A DNA stretch of 64,000 nt from Strongylocentrotus purpuratus (taxonomy: Eukaryota; Echinodermata; Echinoidea; Camarodonta; Strongylocentrotidae): assembly GCF_000002235.5 (NCBI RefSeq), contig NW_022145609.1:34232630-34296629 (forward strand), written 5' to 3'. The notes beneath the pieces are model-generated. The model searched no databases. It was not told the origin of the DNA and saw nothing but the letters and a program-made list of their open reading frames with translations. Below, piece by piece: positions 44,926-56,052 of this stretch. Position numbers and translations under genes: made by a program. How positions within the stretch are numbered: position 1 is the stretch's first letter; the number at the start of each line of letters is the position of its first letter.

Positions 44926-45870
44926 TCTACTGCAGATTGTGTTTGACATGAAGAGGAATTTGAAGTGTACTTCTCGTTAACTTTCATCCATGCTTTTAAG
45001 GCCCTTGCGGTGGGGGTTCTTTTAAGTGTAATTCAGACAATTATGGATTGCAGCGTTGGGTTGTTTAGATCTAAAGAGAGAGAAGAGGGGGCGGGGGGAG
45101 AGAGGGGGAGAGAGTGAGGGAGGGATGGAGAGAAAGAAAGAGATAAAGACAGACATGGAGAAAGAGAGAGAGAAAGAAAGAGAGAAAAAGAGAGAGAGAG
45201 AGAGAGAGAGAGGGAGGGAGAGAAGAGGGGTTGGGGGGGGGGGTGGAGCTTGGAGACAGCAGTGCTTCACAGAGAAAGGAAGATACAAATGAAGATTGGA
45301 GAGGAGATGCTTGGGAAAATCTGCAATAGTATGTCTACATCTACTGCAGATTGTGTTTGGCATGAAGAGGAATTTAAAGTGTACTTCTGGTTAACTTTCA
45401 TCCATCCTTTTAAGGCCCTTGCGGTGGGGGTTCTTTTAAGTGTAATTCAGACAATTACGGATTGGAACGTTTGGTTGTGTAGATCTAGAGAGAAGGATGG
45501 GGGGGGGGGGAGGGGGGAGTGAGGGAGGGATAGAGAGAAACCAAGAGGTAAAGAGAGAGAGAGAGAAAGAGAGAAAGTAGTGTAGGGAGAGAGGGGAGGG
45601 AGCGAGGAGGTAGAGGAAGAGAGAAAAGAGAGAGAGAGAGGGGGGGGGGGGGAGGGGATGGGTGGAGGGAGTGAGTGAGGGGAGGAAGGGAGGGAGGGAG
45701 GCAGAGAGGGAGCTTGGAGGCAGCAATGCTTTTTTTACATTTACACATCTAATGTGTAGATGATGTTTGACATGGAGTGGAATTTAAGTGTACTTTGATT
45801 AATTTCCATGGAATGGATTCAGACCCTTGCAATAGGATGGTTTTCTTTGCCAATGCTGATATACATGTAC
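44926..45870 (+). repeat. ~405 bp tandem repeat, three units
   Basis: CTACATCTACTGCAGATTGT starts at 44921 and 45336, and a diverged unit follows near 45745. Each unit has TTTTAAGGCCCTTGCGGTGG, then GTTTAGATCT-like sequence, a GA/poly-G tract of about 200 bp, and GAGATGCTTGGGAAAATCTG. The same unit precedes the P-type element at 40270-40683, so that transposon split one unit. Confidence 0.8.
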
Positions 45871-46787
45871 CGTATTTGCCAGCGTAAAGGCCGCAGTATT
45901 TTTGGAAGAGAAAATATCAAAAAGTTTGGGTGCTGCGTATACGCCGAAACAGTAAAAATCGCAAGTCAAAACAGCACGTCCATTATTTGTAGGCAACTTC
46001 ATACAAAAAAATATATTAACAAAATTGACTTGAAAACACATTGAACAATATCTAGTCTGAACCACGTCAGCAGCAAATTTGAAGAAGTTATCTTTTTAAT
46101 CGTTGTGCAACCAAAGAAATAAGAAGAAAACTGACCAGAAACTCGTACTAAAAATCGTTCTTGTAAAAATGTCCTTGGCTTAGACAGCGCATAGCCCAGT
46201 AACCAAAATCATACCTCGCTCACACACTCTCTGGTGGGGAGCTACCGGGCTGGGAGTTGCAACAAATCCAACGCAGCTTCGGAGATTCGCGCAATCGTCG
46301 GTGTTCTTAACTTTTCAGTAAGATAATTCTGAATTATAATTGAGACTATCTAATTAATTAAAGCGACAAACTAACCTCGGTAGATCTCTAATAACAATAC
46401 AAAAGCTTGTTTATTTTCTCCATTTGGCGGTACGATAGGGGTAAGACCGGATAACATTATGGCCACAGCTTGGTTATGGCAGGCCATTCATGTTTCTGTA
46501 TGCATGCGAAGCGCCCTCTAGTGTCCAATGAATGTGCTAATCTGCCTAAAAATCGATGAAGATTTGCTAAATTATGATCATTTTTTAGGTAAACTTCCTG
46601 TAAATTTATAAAATGATTGATAATTTTGGTATTAGTTTGTAGGAAAAATAGAGTTCTACGAGAAAATTATGATTATTTTCTTTGGTCCGTTTTTTTTTTT
46701 TCCTTTTTTTTTTTTTTCTCTCTACGAAATGTCAAAGTTGGGGGTGCGGCCTATGCGGCGGGGCGGCCTTTACGCCTGCAAATACGG
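45870..46787. mobile_element. TA-flanked inverted-repeat element (CCGTATTTGC type, 918 bp)
   Basis: CCGTATTTGCCAGCGTAAAG (45870-45889) and its near-exact reverse complement CTTTACGCCTGCAAATACGG (46768-46787) bound the element, with TA on each side. GGTGCTGCGTATACGCC and GTGCGGCCTATGCGGCGG add a second pairing inside. Elements starting CCGTATTT are common TA-target DNA transposon derivatives in animals. No transposase is visible; a poly-T tract lies at 46689-46717. Confidence 0.7.
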
Positions 46788-46789
46788 TA

Positions 46790-47408
46790 CACAACATTTG
46801 TAAACACACATAAATTCTAGTTCTTCTGTCAATGCAATGTACAATGTAGGCGCTACATTGTACATTGCATCTACAGTATAATCATAATTTCCGAAGCAAA
46901 TGCACATGCTGTAATTCAGAGATTTAGTTCTTGCATCACACTGTTTTCAGTGTACAGTACATGTATGTTCAAACTCATGGACATCCATGGTCCAAAGTGA
47001 ATACATCGCTTTTCAAACTCGCATTTCGGAATATCTTCATCATTGCAATATTCAGTGCAGTAGTACACACCCCCCCCCCACACCCCCCCCCCCCCCCCCA
47101 AATCCCAAAGGTCAAGACTTGGAGTTTGATGTGCCTTTACTTTGCTTAACTCTTCATGTCGTAGACCCAGAATTTCACGAATGATCCAATCTGCGCGGCA
47201 ACTCTTCAAACCGAGTATGTAAGAGAGTGTGCCTCACGTGCATGTTTATTTTCACATTTTCCCGGCGGAACATGTACATGGAGGGAAATGAAATCGGGCT
47301 GAATGATTAGTGCTGCTTAGGAGAGGCTGTTTACTGAGAAACAAAATGCCACAGTCCCAGGCATTAATAAAACATGTCGGACTTGCGTGCGCTAGCCTGT
47401 AATCTTAC
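46790..47408. other. Unassigned DNA
   Basis: A short inverted repeat CAATGTACAATGTAG/CTACATTGTACATTG lies at 46833-46868, and poly-C runs lie at 47070-47098. Frames across the poly-C are artefacts. Confidence 0.45.
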
Positions 47409-47529
47409 ACAACCAACACATCTCAAACTCCCGACTGATCTTGCTTTTCTCAAAAACCTGGTCGCACTGGCACCATGAGTAGTTTTCTTTCAAGACTTCA
47501 CCTTTTGGAAGTAGAATTTTGCATGTTGT
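47409..47529 (-). CDS. Candidate 121-nt internal exon, unrecognised Cys-containing protein
   Basis: On the minus strand a strong acceptor (TTTTCCGCTCTCCCCAG) precedes 47529, and the donor GTAAGATT starts at 47408. The frame is open from the first base (phase 0) and leaves one base for the next exon. It reads TTCKILLPKGEVLKENYSWC, QCDQVFEKSKISREFEMCW and L, and all residues look like ordinary folded protein. The codons use C/G and A/T third bases evenly. The WCQC...MCWL spacing hints at a metal-binding or disulfide pattern but matches no family I can name. The minus exon at 58395-58507 ends in phase 0 and would fit directly before it. Confidence 0.5.
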
Positions 47530-48304
47530 CTGGGGAGAGCGGAAAATGGCATTACCCTGTATCTTACCTGCCACAGTCCACATTATACTGTACATCATTC
47601 TGGCTCTTATGATGTACGATGTATGTTGAAGGTCTCATTTTCTTTTAATTTACAATGTCAGAGTGTTTATTAACTATCTCTTATCATTCTATGCTGATAT
47701 TTAGCAATTCTTATTGATCCGTCATTATACAAATTTTGAGATAACTGTCAGAAGGATAGATATTTAGATATCATAGACATAGATGTATTTTTATTGAGTC
47801 GTTGTTTATTATATAAATATTCAGTTTTAATGAGATATATGTAGAAACACGTCATCAGAAATATGATAACTTACACATCAGAAATGTAATTCAGAATCGG
47901 TCCACCTTTGTGAAAAACCTAAGCAGTACATTGCCTTGGGGTCTGGAAAGGATAGACTAGCTTGGGAGTCACCTTACACAGTAGCATTGCAGCGGCATCG
48001 TTCGTGCAGATGCATACAAAAACAAGAATGTTGAATTTGTTTTAAACGCTGTGAAATGAGCACACGTTGACCTTTTCATTCGATGGAAACAAGAGAGAAA
48101 GAGATTTGGAAAAAAAAAATCCTGTCCCTGACAATGATGTGATCTTATTAAAAAAATATAGGATTACTGTCAAGTTTGTTGGAGGCTGTAAACTTGGAGG
48201 TGAAGAGTGTATTTTGTGAAAACAATCTGATGTGAGATCTTTTGAAATTTCTTGAATAAAAATGAGATTTCCTAGAGATGTACATTAAAGTTTTTTTTTT
48301 TCAG
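47530..48304. other. Unassigned AT-rich DNA (possible intron)
   Basis: No repeat ends or coding frames. The plus strand ends in an 11-T run directly before the candidate exon at 48305. Confidence 0.4.
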
Positions 48305-48588
48305 AGCTGTGTACGTACATGTAAAACTCTCCCTACTCCAAAGCAATTTATTACCCACTTAAGTACTTATGATGTTCATGATCCAACATTTGCTCAAGTG
48401 ACAATCACTCATTGCTTTATTTGTCAAATGTACAAAGTGACACACCCTAACCATAGAGTACCAAAGTGTGATGTCAAATTAGCCAAGTTGTCAAGGTAGC
48501 TGATCCAAACAAATTTGTGCTGAACAATGGTGTTGTGATCACACCAGCGCCAAACATTGAATTTGCCCTGCTCCAGCCCGTTGCTTGA
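48305..48588 (+). pseudogene. Candidate terminal exon or gene fragment with a frameshift
   Basis: A poly-T acceptor (TTTTTTTTTTTCAG) ends at 48304. The plus frame reads SCVRTCKTLPTPKQFITHL, STYDVHDPTFAQVTITHCF, ICQMYKVTHPNHRVPKCD and stops at TAG 48497-48499. An overlapping frame, offset by two bases, then reads QVVKVADPNKFVLNNGVVI, TPAPNIEFALLQPVA and stops at TGA 48586-48588. Both halves look protein-like and their junction near KCDVKLAKL fits one frameshift. The Cys and His spacing (C-x3-C, F-x2-H, H-C-x2-C) suggests a zinc-binding fold, but no family was recognised. Alternatively the exon ends at the AAGGTAGCTG donor near 48496. Confidence 0.4.
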
Positions 48589-48868
48589 ATGATGTCGCGG
48601 TGAACCTCATGCACAGGCTCTGTTGTTTGGAACCAGTAACCGAGACAACAAGCAAATATGACGTTAGCACTTCAGAACTCTTTAGGGTTTTAGGGTATGT
48701 CACTTTGTGTCATTTAATTAAAGATGGGTACTACCAAGTCATGCAAGAAAGGTAAGACCCGTTTACAGTTTTCAATTAATGCATGTTTCTTTACAGTTTA
48801 CAATTTAGGAACGTTTCTTTGCAGAACTCCTGTATATTAACTATACAATTCATCTGTTAATATCTCTA

Positions 48869-49404
48869 CAGTGCGTCCCAGAAAAAACGAAACCGAGAAG
48901 TATCGATGTTTTATCATAACTTAATCACAACCATAATTAATGAATGATACATATTTGGAAAGCTTAGAGTCTCCTCTTCCAGTTGATGCTACTCAGATGA
49001 TGCATATTTCATGCATGAGTGATTAAAAGCAATTTGAAGGAAGGAAACCAAAAAGACATTTGGCAGGTGGTATCTGAATTTCGAAGAAAAATTCACATTT
49101 CTAGAAAGTTGACTTTCTGCCCTTTCATATGACACCTCAATCAGGAAAAATGAGCGAGGAATAACAAAGTTCTGTTTGTTTAAAGTAGCCCTTACATTTT
49201 CATAATTTTAACAAACGAATTCGTTTTCACTGGGTGCCTGCCATAGCAAAAAGCAGATTTGACAAAAGACTTAACTCCGTTTTGTTGACAATCAGCCATG
49301 CATGAAGACTCTCGTCTACGGCTGATTATCAACGAAACGGAGTTAAGTCTTTTGTGAATTTTGTTTATTGATTTTCTCGGTTTCGTTTTTTCTGGGACGC
49401 ACTG
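48869..49404. mobile_element. Tc1/mariner-type MITE (536 bp) with an internal hairpin
   Basis: CAGTGCGTCCCAGAAAAAAC at 48869 and its near-exact reverse complement ending at 49404 form inverted ends of about 31 bp (extending through GAAACCGAGAA), with TA at 48867-48868 and 49405-49406. CAGT ends and a TA target are standard for Tc1/mariner. A second hairpin, AAAAGACTTAACTCCGTTT with its complement, occupies 49265-49355. A solo terminus of the same family lies at 21299-21387. No transposase is encoded. Confidence 0.8.
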
Positions 49405-49406
49405 TA

Positions 49407-50783
49407 TATATGGGATCCACTTTGCATACACCTATTGTTGCTATATCTGGCAATACTCTGACTAGTTTTTAAAAAAAGGAAACTTTTAAAAAGAATTATT
49501 CATAAAATCGGTAAACGGGCCTTATTGGGTTTAAACTTTGAAATGAGATTTAGAGTTAAGGTCTGGATTGTTTTGGGTCCAAACTCCAAAGTTGAAGTTG
49601 ACAATCAGTTGGTGTAGGATATTGACGTGAAGCAAAAGTCGCAGAACCAAATGTTGCAGAACCACTATTCTGGTACATGTTGTTGCTATGTGGTACACCT
49701 GAATCTAAGTCTAGGCAAACATGCTCATCACCCTGGCATCATAACTTCTCAAATTTGACTTCAATTCAGATGATATTAATTCTTTTTATGGAAATTCTTT
49801 TGAAATTGGAAATTACTGGTAGTTGTGACTGTCCTAGATGTGCCCCAGTACCGGTATGTTGATATCTTCTTTAGATACAGCTTTGTGTCATGATAACACA
49901 ACGTGGGTACTCCTACCAAGCAAGAAAGGTATTAACTGACGATTGTGTATCATCAGCGGAGAGCCGGTAAGACATTGACTCATACTGTATCTTTTGAATT
50001 TGACTTATGCCTTTCTGCCTCTGAACGAATGATATAGTTGTGTACAGGCCATGTCCAAAGAAATAGTACAACTACCTGTAGGCTGTAGACATTGAGAGCC
50101 AGAAAGGTGTTAACTCTTTGTTACAGAACAGGAGTTAATGCCCCTTTGGCTTTCATTAGACATGTTTAAGCTAAACGACAACTTTGTTTAGCCAAATCAA
50201 AAAGCTATGCAATGCCTAGTCGGGCAAGTGTGACTAGCCCACTTGTACATGCCCATGGCTGGATGTCAATTTTTTTAGAAGTTGGAAGTTGGAAGGAAAA
50301 TGCAATAAATGTGTAGATTCCTATCTTTTCAAGGTGTTAGTAGGCAAAGCTTTACATATGAAATAATATGTATAACTATGTATTTCAAGCTCTAGTGGTT
50401 GTGGTAGTTTTTGTGCTATTAAATGTGCTGGTACTTCTGAAACTAATGAGCCTAATTAACAATCAATTTTACGAGGTAAAAATTCTCAAAACTGGAGGTC
50501 ATAGAGTTCAGTTTGCATATTAAAAAAAGATATTAATTCTTGTAGATCTTTATAAGGTAAAAATCACTTGTAGTATTTATAAAGTGTTGCATTTGATAAC
50601 ACACATTTTTTTCTTCTGCCCATTGTTGGATATATGGATATTTTCAGTTGCATTGTGAATTAATGTACCTTTACATCCCAATACCTGAGTATATTTAGGA
50701 AGAGTACCAACATCCATGTATTCATGCAAAATAGCAGCATAGGGATAACGCCTGCTCTAAGTCAAAGATCCAACTACTTTGCA
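49407..50783. other. Unassigned DNA
   Basis: AT-rich with few landmarks. ACTACCAAGTCATGCAAGAAAGGTAAG (near 48730, just upstream of the MITE) and ACTCCTACCAAGCAAGAAAGGTATT (near 49910) resemble each other, pointing to an old duplication. No exon was accepted. Confidence 0.4.
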
Positions 50784-51445
50784 CTGCCGGGGGCAACTGT
50801 ACAGCTATACACATGTACATTCTCGTGATGTAACTTGCCCTTGCTTTCATCGCAACTTTTACCCTGCCGGGGGCAACTGCAACGCTTACATTCTTGTGAT
50901 GTAAACTTGCCCTCGCTCTCAACGCAACGTTTACCCTGCCGGGGGCCACTGTACCGCCATACATTCTCATGATGTAAACTTGCCCTCGCTCTCAACGCAA
51001 CGTTTACCCTGCCGGGGGCCACTGTACCGCCATACATTCTCATGATGTAAACTTGCCCTCGCTCTCAACGCAACGTTTACCCTGCCGGGGGCCACTGTAC
51101 CGCCATACATTCTCATGATGTAAACTTGCCCTCGCTCTCAACGCAACGTTTACCCTGCCGGGGGCCACTGTACCGCCATACATTCTCATGATGTAAACTT
51201 GCCCTCGCTCTCAACGCAACGTTTACCCTGCCGGGGGCCACTGTACCGCCATACATTCTCATGATGTAAACTTGCCCTCGCTCTCAACGCAACGTTTACC
51301 CTGCCGGGGGCCACTGTACCGCCATACATTCTCATGATGTAAACTTGCCCTCGCTCTCAACGCAACGTTTACCCTGCCGGGGGCCACTGTACCGCCATAC
51401 ATTCTCATGATGTAAACTTGCCCTCGCTCTTAACGCAATCTTCCT
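50784..51445. repeat. 73 bp satellite, nine units
   Basis: CTGCCGGGGG starts at 50784, 50864, 50936, 51009, 51082, 51155, 51228, 51301 and 51374. From 50936 on the spacing is exactly 73 bp and units are nearly identical, while the first two are diverged. The unit contains GTACCGCCATACATTCTCAT and CTTGCCCTCGCTCTCAACGC. Since 73 is not a multiple of three, no frame stays open through the array. Confidence 0.95.
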
Positions 51446-51729
51446 ACGCAGGATCCCACCGGTTGACGTAGAATCCACACCTATTTTAGATTCTAATTAA
51501 GACCATTCCAAGTCGAAGGGCTCCCCTTATTGTGTTAGCCGACAAGGGAGATGCCCCCGCGGCTGTGACATTATTGGAATCCAATTTTTAGAATGATATC
51601 ACTTTCCCCTGCTAGTGTCATAACACAGCCGTCTGGCAGGCAGATTGGCAAGTAAATTGAACCCCCATGCTTTTTTGACACCGAGAGAGTGGGAGAGAGA
51701 GAGAGAAATGGACGGATAGAGAGATAGAC

Positions 51730-51773
<44 letters not shown>

Positions 51774-52176
51774 GGGTGGAAGAGAGCTGGATAATGGACA
51801 ATGCAATTTACATCAATATATTAAGAAGGAAAGAAGCAAATTTAAATTGATGGAAGAAAATTACTGGAGATGGAGTAAGATGAGCGTGAAAGGTCATGAT
51901 ATTTGCTAGAATGCTTATGCTACATGTTTGTTGATTGTACATGTAGTTATTCTGAAATATGACAAGCTATTAAACATGAACAAGAAATATGGATTCTGAG
52001 GTGGTGAGAGATAGAGAGAGGGAGTAGGAAGAGGGAGAAAGGAAGAGATATAGATGTGAAACCTACATGTACATACAATCAAGCAGTTAGAGAAATGGAA
52101 GAGAAGGAGTGTTGGGAGAAAGAGAGGAAGGGGAAAGAAGGTGGAGAGGGGATGTAGATGTGTGTTTGGGTGTTAG

Positions 52177-52238
<62 letters not shown>

Positions 52239-53949
52239 AGGGGGTGGAGATAGAGAGAGAGAGATAAAAAAAAAAGAAGTTAATGAGAATTGCTCTGACA
52301 TGTACATGTATATAGCCCAACTCTGTTTCAGTATCAATAATACTTGTACTATAAAGTGGTTGCCACATCCATTTTCCATTGTCAGGAAAAATTAGAAATA
52401 CCGGTACACTGCGTATGCATTCATGTTGTTGTCATGGCAAAGTCATGCCCATGACAATACCTGAATTATTCAGTTCACCTCTTTACAAACACGTCCACAT
52501 GCTTTATAATATGATAAATCAGCATTTTGACAAGCTGCAAATCAATTCTGATGTAATTTAATTTCAGACAATAACTCTTGAAATTGTTACATGCAAGTGT
52601 ACAATCTAACATTTTTACAGAGAAATAATACCTCCCCCTCTCCCCTACTTCCTTCTTCTGCTAAGTGCACTTTTTACATCCATGAATATATACTTTTGTT
52701 TTTGTTTTTAAATGAACATATGCAAGCACTCTGAAGAATTGACAACTTCAAATAGTGCATTACTTTGGGATTCAAAGCGAGATTTGAAGAGTCGAACAAG
52801 AGCATAGTAGAAAGCGACACGATTGTCACTCAATCTTCAGATTTCAATTAGTGGAGTTATTGAAATGGCAAGCTGAGTGGAGTTGACAGATGAGATATTG
52901 AGTGATAATTGGAGCATGCTATTAATCCTCTGTACATGTAGGTCCGAGCTTACATATGCGTCAGGTTGTCAAAAACCTCTTAGTGTTTTGCTGCGTTAAC
53001 ACTGCAAGCAAAAACTTTTGTTTTTTCTCACATTCTGGAGTTTTAATAATAATATTTAATTTGTATATATTTGTTTTGTTGATGGTTGCTGTTAAATAAA
53101 GCAACTACCCATAAACACAAGTCACAAGTTTAAAATGCCGGCCGAAACTCCATCGGTTTTTGCCGTTTAAATGCTGGCTGTCAAAGCACTGGCGAATTAT
53201 CCGGTTTTAGGTCATTTGACTCTCCTAGCGCGCTTCCATGCTAATGCATGCAGAGCAGAGACAAGTGGCACATGTGCACAATCACCAAAGAAACAGAATG
53301 TTTAAACACCAACCATTTTTAATTGGTATTTTCAGTAGTGAAATGGTAGTTTAATAAACCAAATGTTTTTTTCAAATTGGATTTTCTATGATGTAGAGGT
53401 GTATGTACATGTACATGTACATGTATGTGTCAGGTTTTAAGATTTAAATTGGATCAGTCTGGCAATTCATTGCAGAGCCGATTTGATTTTCTATGAAATT
53501 AAGGATAAATTAACTAATGAATGAAGACTGTCATAATTGGTACACTAGTGCATGAACAAGATGTTTTGATAAATCGGTCAATTGGACATGATGGAATGTA
53601 CAGTTGTGCAATCCCTTTTCCAGATATGGAAGGCAGTCTTCGGATTAATTATTTTTTGAAGGACTGCTTTTTTACTCAAACTGGGCATCTCGTTATTGAT
53701 CTTAATGGATTGTAATGAACAAAAATTGTTATTTTACAGGGGATATTTGCATGCACAATTGATTTTGGGGATATGGAAGCAGATCTCTCTTTTCCCCATT
53801 TCATGGTGCCAATTACCATGCTGTATAACATGTAGAATTTGTTGATATCCCATTTGAGGTGAGAACATTCTATTCACTCCCCACATTGATATCCTATTTT
53901 GAAATTAAATCATTTTGAAGGTAAAAAAAGTTTGCTTCTGGTCATAGTG
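51446..53949. other. Non-coding DNA with GA microsatellites
   Basis: GA and GA/poly-G tracts lie at 51684-51780 and 52180-52260. TACATG runs occur near 52300 and 53405-53425. An acceptor-like TTATTTTACAG ends at 53739 and is followed by 30 open codons without a donor. No exon was accepted. Confidence 0.5.
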
Positions 53950-53986
53950 CTATTTTCCCGAGGGCCATCGGCCCCAGGGAGAATAG
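53950..53986. repeat. Short hairpin CTATTTTCCC/GGGAGAATAG
   Basis: CTATTTTCCC, GAGGGCC, ATC, GGCCCCAG and GGGAGAATAG pair into a near-perfect hairpin of about 17 bp. This motif is familiar as a piece of interspersed repeats in marine invertebrates, possibly a transposon end. Confidence 0.6.
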
Positions 53987-54149
53987 TACTAATGATGTTC
54001 CTTCGATGCAAATAGTTTCAGCTAGATCCTCGAGTGTCATTGTATATTTGTATAATATGTATATTCATATAGTGCCGTTATCCGCCAGGCTCTGACGCTC
54101 ATGGCGCTTTACACATATTACCCTGGTTATATAGAATACATACAATTTT

Positions 54150-55406
54150 TATGCCTCCGCCACCGAAGGTGGTGCCGGAGGCATCATGTTTTCGGGTTGT
54201 CCGTCCGTACGTCCGTACGTCCGTACGTCCGTCCGTACGTCCGTCCGTACGTCCGTCCGTACGTCCGTACGTCCGTCCCGTTTGACCGTTTTCACAATAT
54301 CTCAAGAACCATTTAAGATTTAAACTTAAGACTCGGGAATAGTATTTATCACCATAGGAAGACGATCTGATTAGATTTTGGAGTACGTAGGTCAAAGGTC
54401 ACAGGTCACAGAGGTCAACTTATGAAATTCCTTGTATTGAGTTTGTTAGCGCGATATCTCAAGAACCATTTGAGATTTAAACTTCAAACTTAAGGATAGT
54501 ATGTATCACCATAGGAAGACGATCTGATTAGATTTTGGAGCACGTATGTCAAAGGTCAAGGGTCACAGAGGTCAACTTATGAAATTCCATACATTGAGAT
54601 TGTTATCATGATATCTCAAGAACCACTGGAGATTTAAACTTCAAACTTAGTGATAGTGTGTATCACTATAGGAAAACAATCTGATTACATTTTGGAGCAC
54701 GTAGGTCAAAGGTCAAGGGTCATAGAGGTCAACTTATGAAATTCCATACATTGAGATTGTTATCATGATATCTCAAGAACCACTGGAGATGTAAAAACTT
54801 CAAACTTAAGGATAGTATGTATCACCATAGGAAGACGATCTGATTAGATTTTGGAGCACGTAGGTCAAAGGTCAAGGGTCACAGAGGTCAACTTATGAAA
54901 TTCCATACATTGAGATTGTTATCATAATATCTCAAGAACCACTGGAGATTTAAACTTCAAACTTAATGATAGTGTGTATCACCATAGGAAGACAATCTGA
55001 TTAGATTTTGGAGCACGTAGGTCAAAGTTCAAGGGTCACAGAGGTCAACTTATGAAATTCCATACATTGAGATCGTTATCGCGATATCTCAAGAACCACT
55101 GGAGAATTTTCACTTCAAACTTAATGATAGTATGTATCACCATATCATAATATCTCAAGAACCACTGGAGATTTAAACTTCAAACTTAATGATAGTGTGT
55201 ATCACCATAGGAAGACAATCTGATTAGATTTTGGAGCACGTAGGTCAAAGGTCAAGGGTCACAGAGGTCAACTTATGAAATTCCATACATTGAGATTGTT
55301 ATCATGATATCTCAAGAACCACTGGAGATTTAAACTCCAAACTTGTTTAAATTGCTCTATGGCGGAGGCATCATTTTCGACTGCGCGCAGTCAAAATTCC
55401 ATCTAG
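54150..55406 (+). mobile_element. Helitron-like (HINE) element with a 157 bp core array
   Basis: The left end ATGCCTCCGCCACC pairs with GGTGGTGCCGGAGGCAT and is followed by a (CCGTACGT)n tract (54200-54277). The right end has GGCGGAGGCATCATTTTC, the perfect palindrome GACTGCGCGCAGTC (55379-55392), 10 nt, then CTAG (55403-55406) before T. A hairpin about 10 nt before CTRR is the classic Helitron 3' terminus. The overall plan, a head hairpin plus ~160 bp core repeats, resembles the non-autonomous Helitron-related elements of bivalves and other marine animals. No Rep/helicase gene is present. Confidence 0.7.
54301..55335 (+). repeat. 157 bp core satellite, about seven units
   Basis: CTCAAGAACCA starts at 54301, 54458, 54615, 54772, 54931, 55088, 55154 (truncated unit) and 55311. 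Each unit contains AGATTTAAACTTCAAACTTA, GATTAGATTTTGGAGCACGT and GGTCAACTTATGAAATTCC. It lies within the Helitron-like element. Confidence 0.95.
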
Positions 55407-56052
55407 TTTTTTTATCCATTCATGATTGAAACGGAAAATTATACCCTCATCACCTATTGTTGCTAGAGCATGACTCTTCACTACAGTGAGCTTGGGTAGA
55501 GAACCAAATCTTACTGTCTATTGACACCCACACCAGTGTGACGAGCATTTGACAGTTCAGCACAATGCTTTAATCATGATTTGACTGGTTAATTAGCTTT
55601 TCCCTCTTTCAGCTCACCTGAGCCAAAATCTCCAAAATCGCCCCAAAATCGCCAAAAATGAGCTATTGTGATTGCGTTTTGTCTGTCATCCATCGTCTGT
55701 GAACATCTTGTTTTCAATATATGCAATGAAAATTATTTCAAAAGCGGCAATTCATTTATCAAGGGCGACCTACTAGTTTTGAAGAGGTACACATTGCAAA
55801 AATTGAATAATAAAAAGATGAAGAAATACATTGATAAATAAAGGACAACATTTTAGGCCTACTGCTTGCAGGTGCCGGTAGCTAAATTCAACACAATGGG
55901 AATTCTTATAAAATCTTTTGATTATTGATTTTCCAGGGCCTTCCCCTTTAAAAGCACAGTGATAAAAATGTAAATTATTTTGCAAGGTCTGAGAGGAGGC
56001 TAGTGATTATCACATGAAAACAAAATATGAGAGTGTCAATATCGGGGGATGG
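55407..56052. other. Unassigned DNA
   Basis: Near 55620-55660 ATCTCCAAAATCGCCCCAAA and CGCCAAAAATGAGC form a short imperfect repeat. No coding exon was found. Confidence 0.4.

Noticed and set aside
50784..51445. 73 bp array considered as a CRISPR array
   Set aside because: The whole 73 bp is repeated with no unique spacers, there are no cas genes, and the sequence is eukaryotic. It is a satellite.
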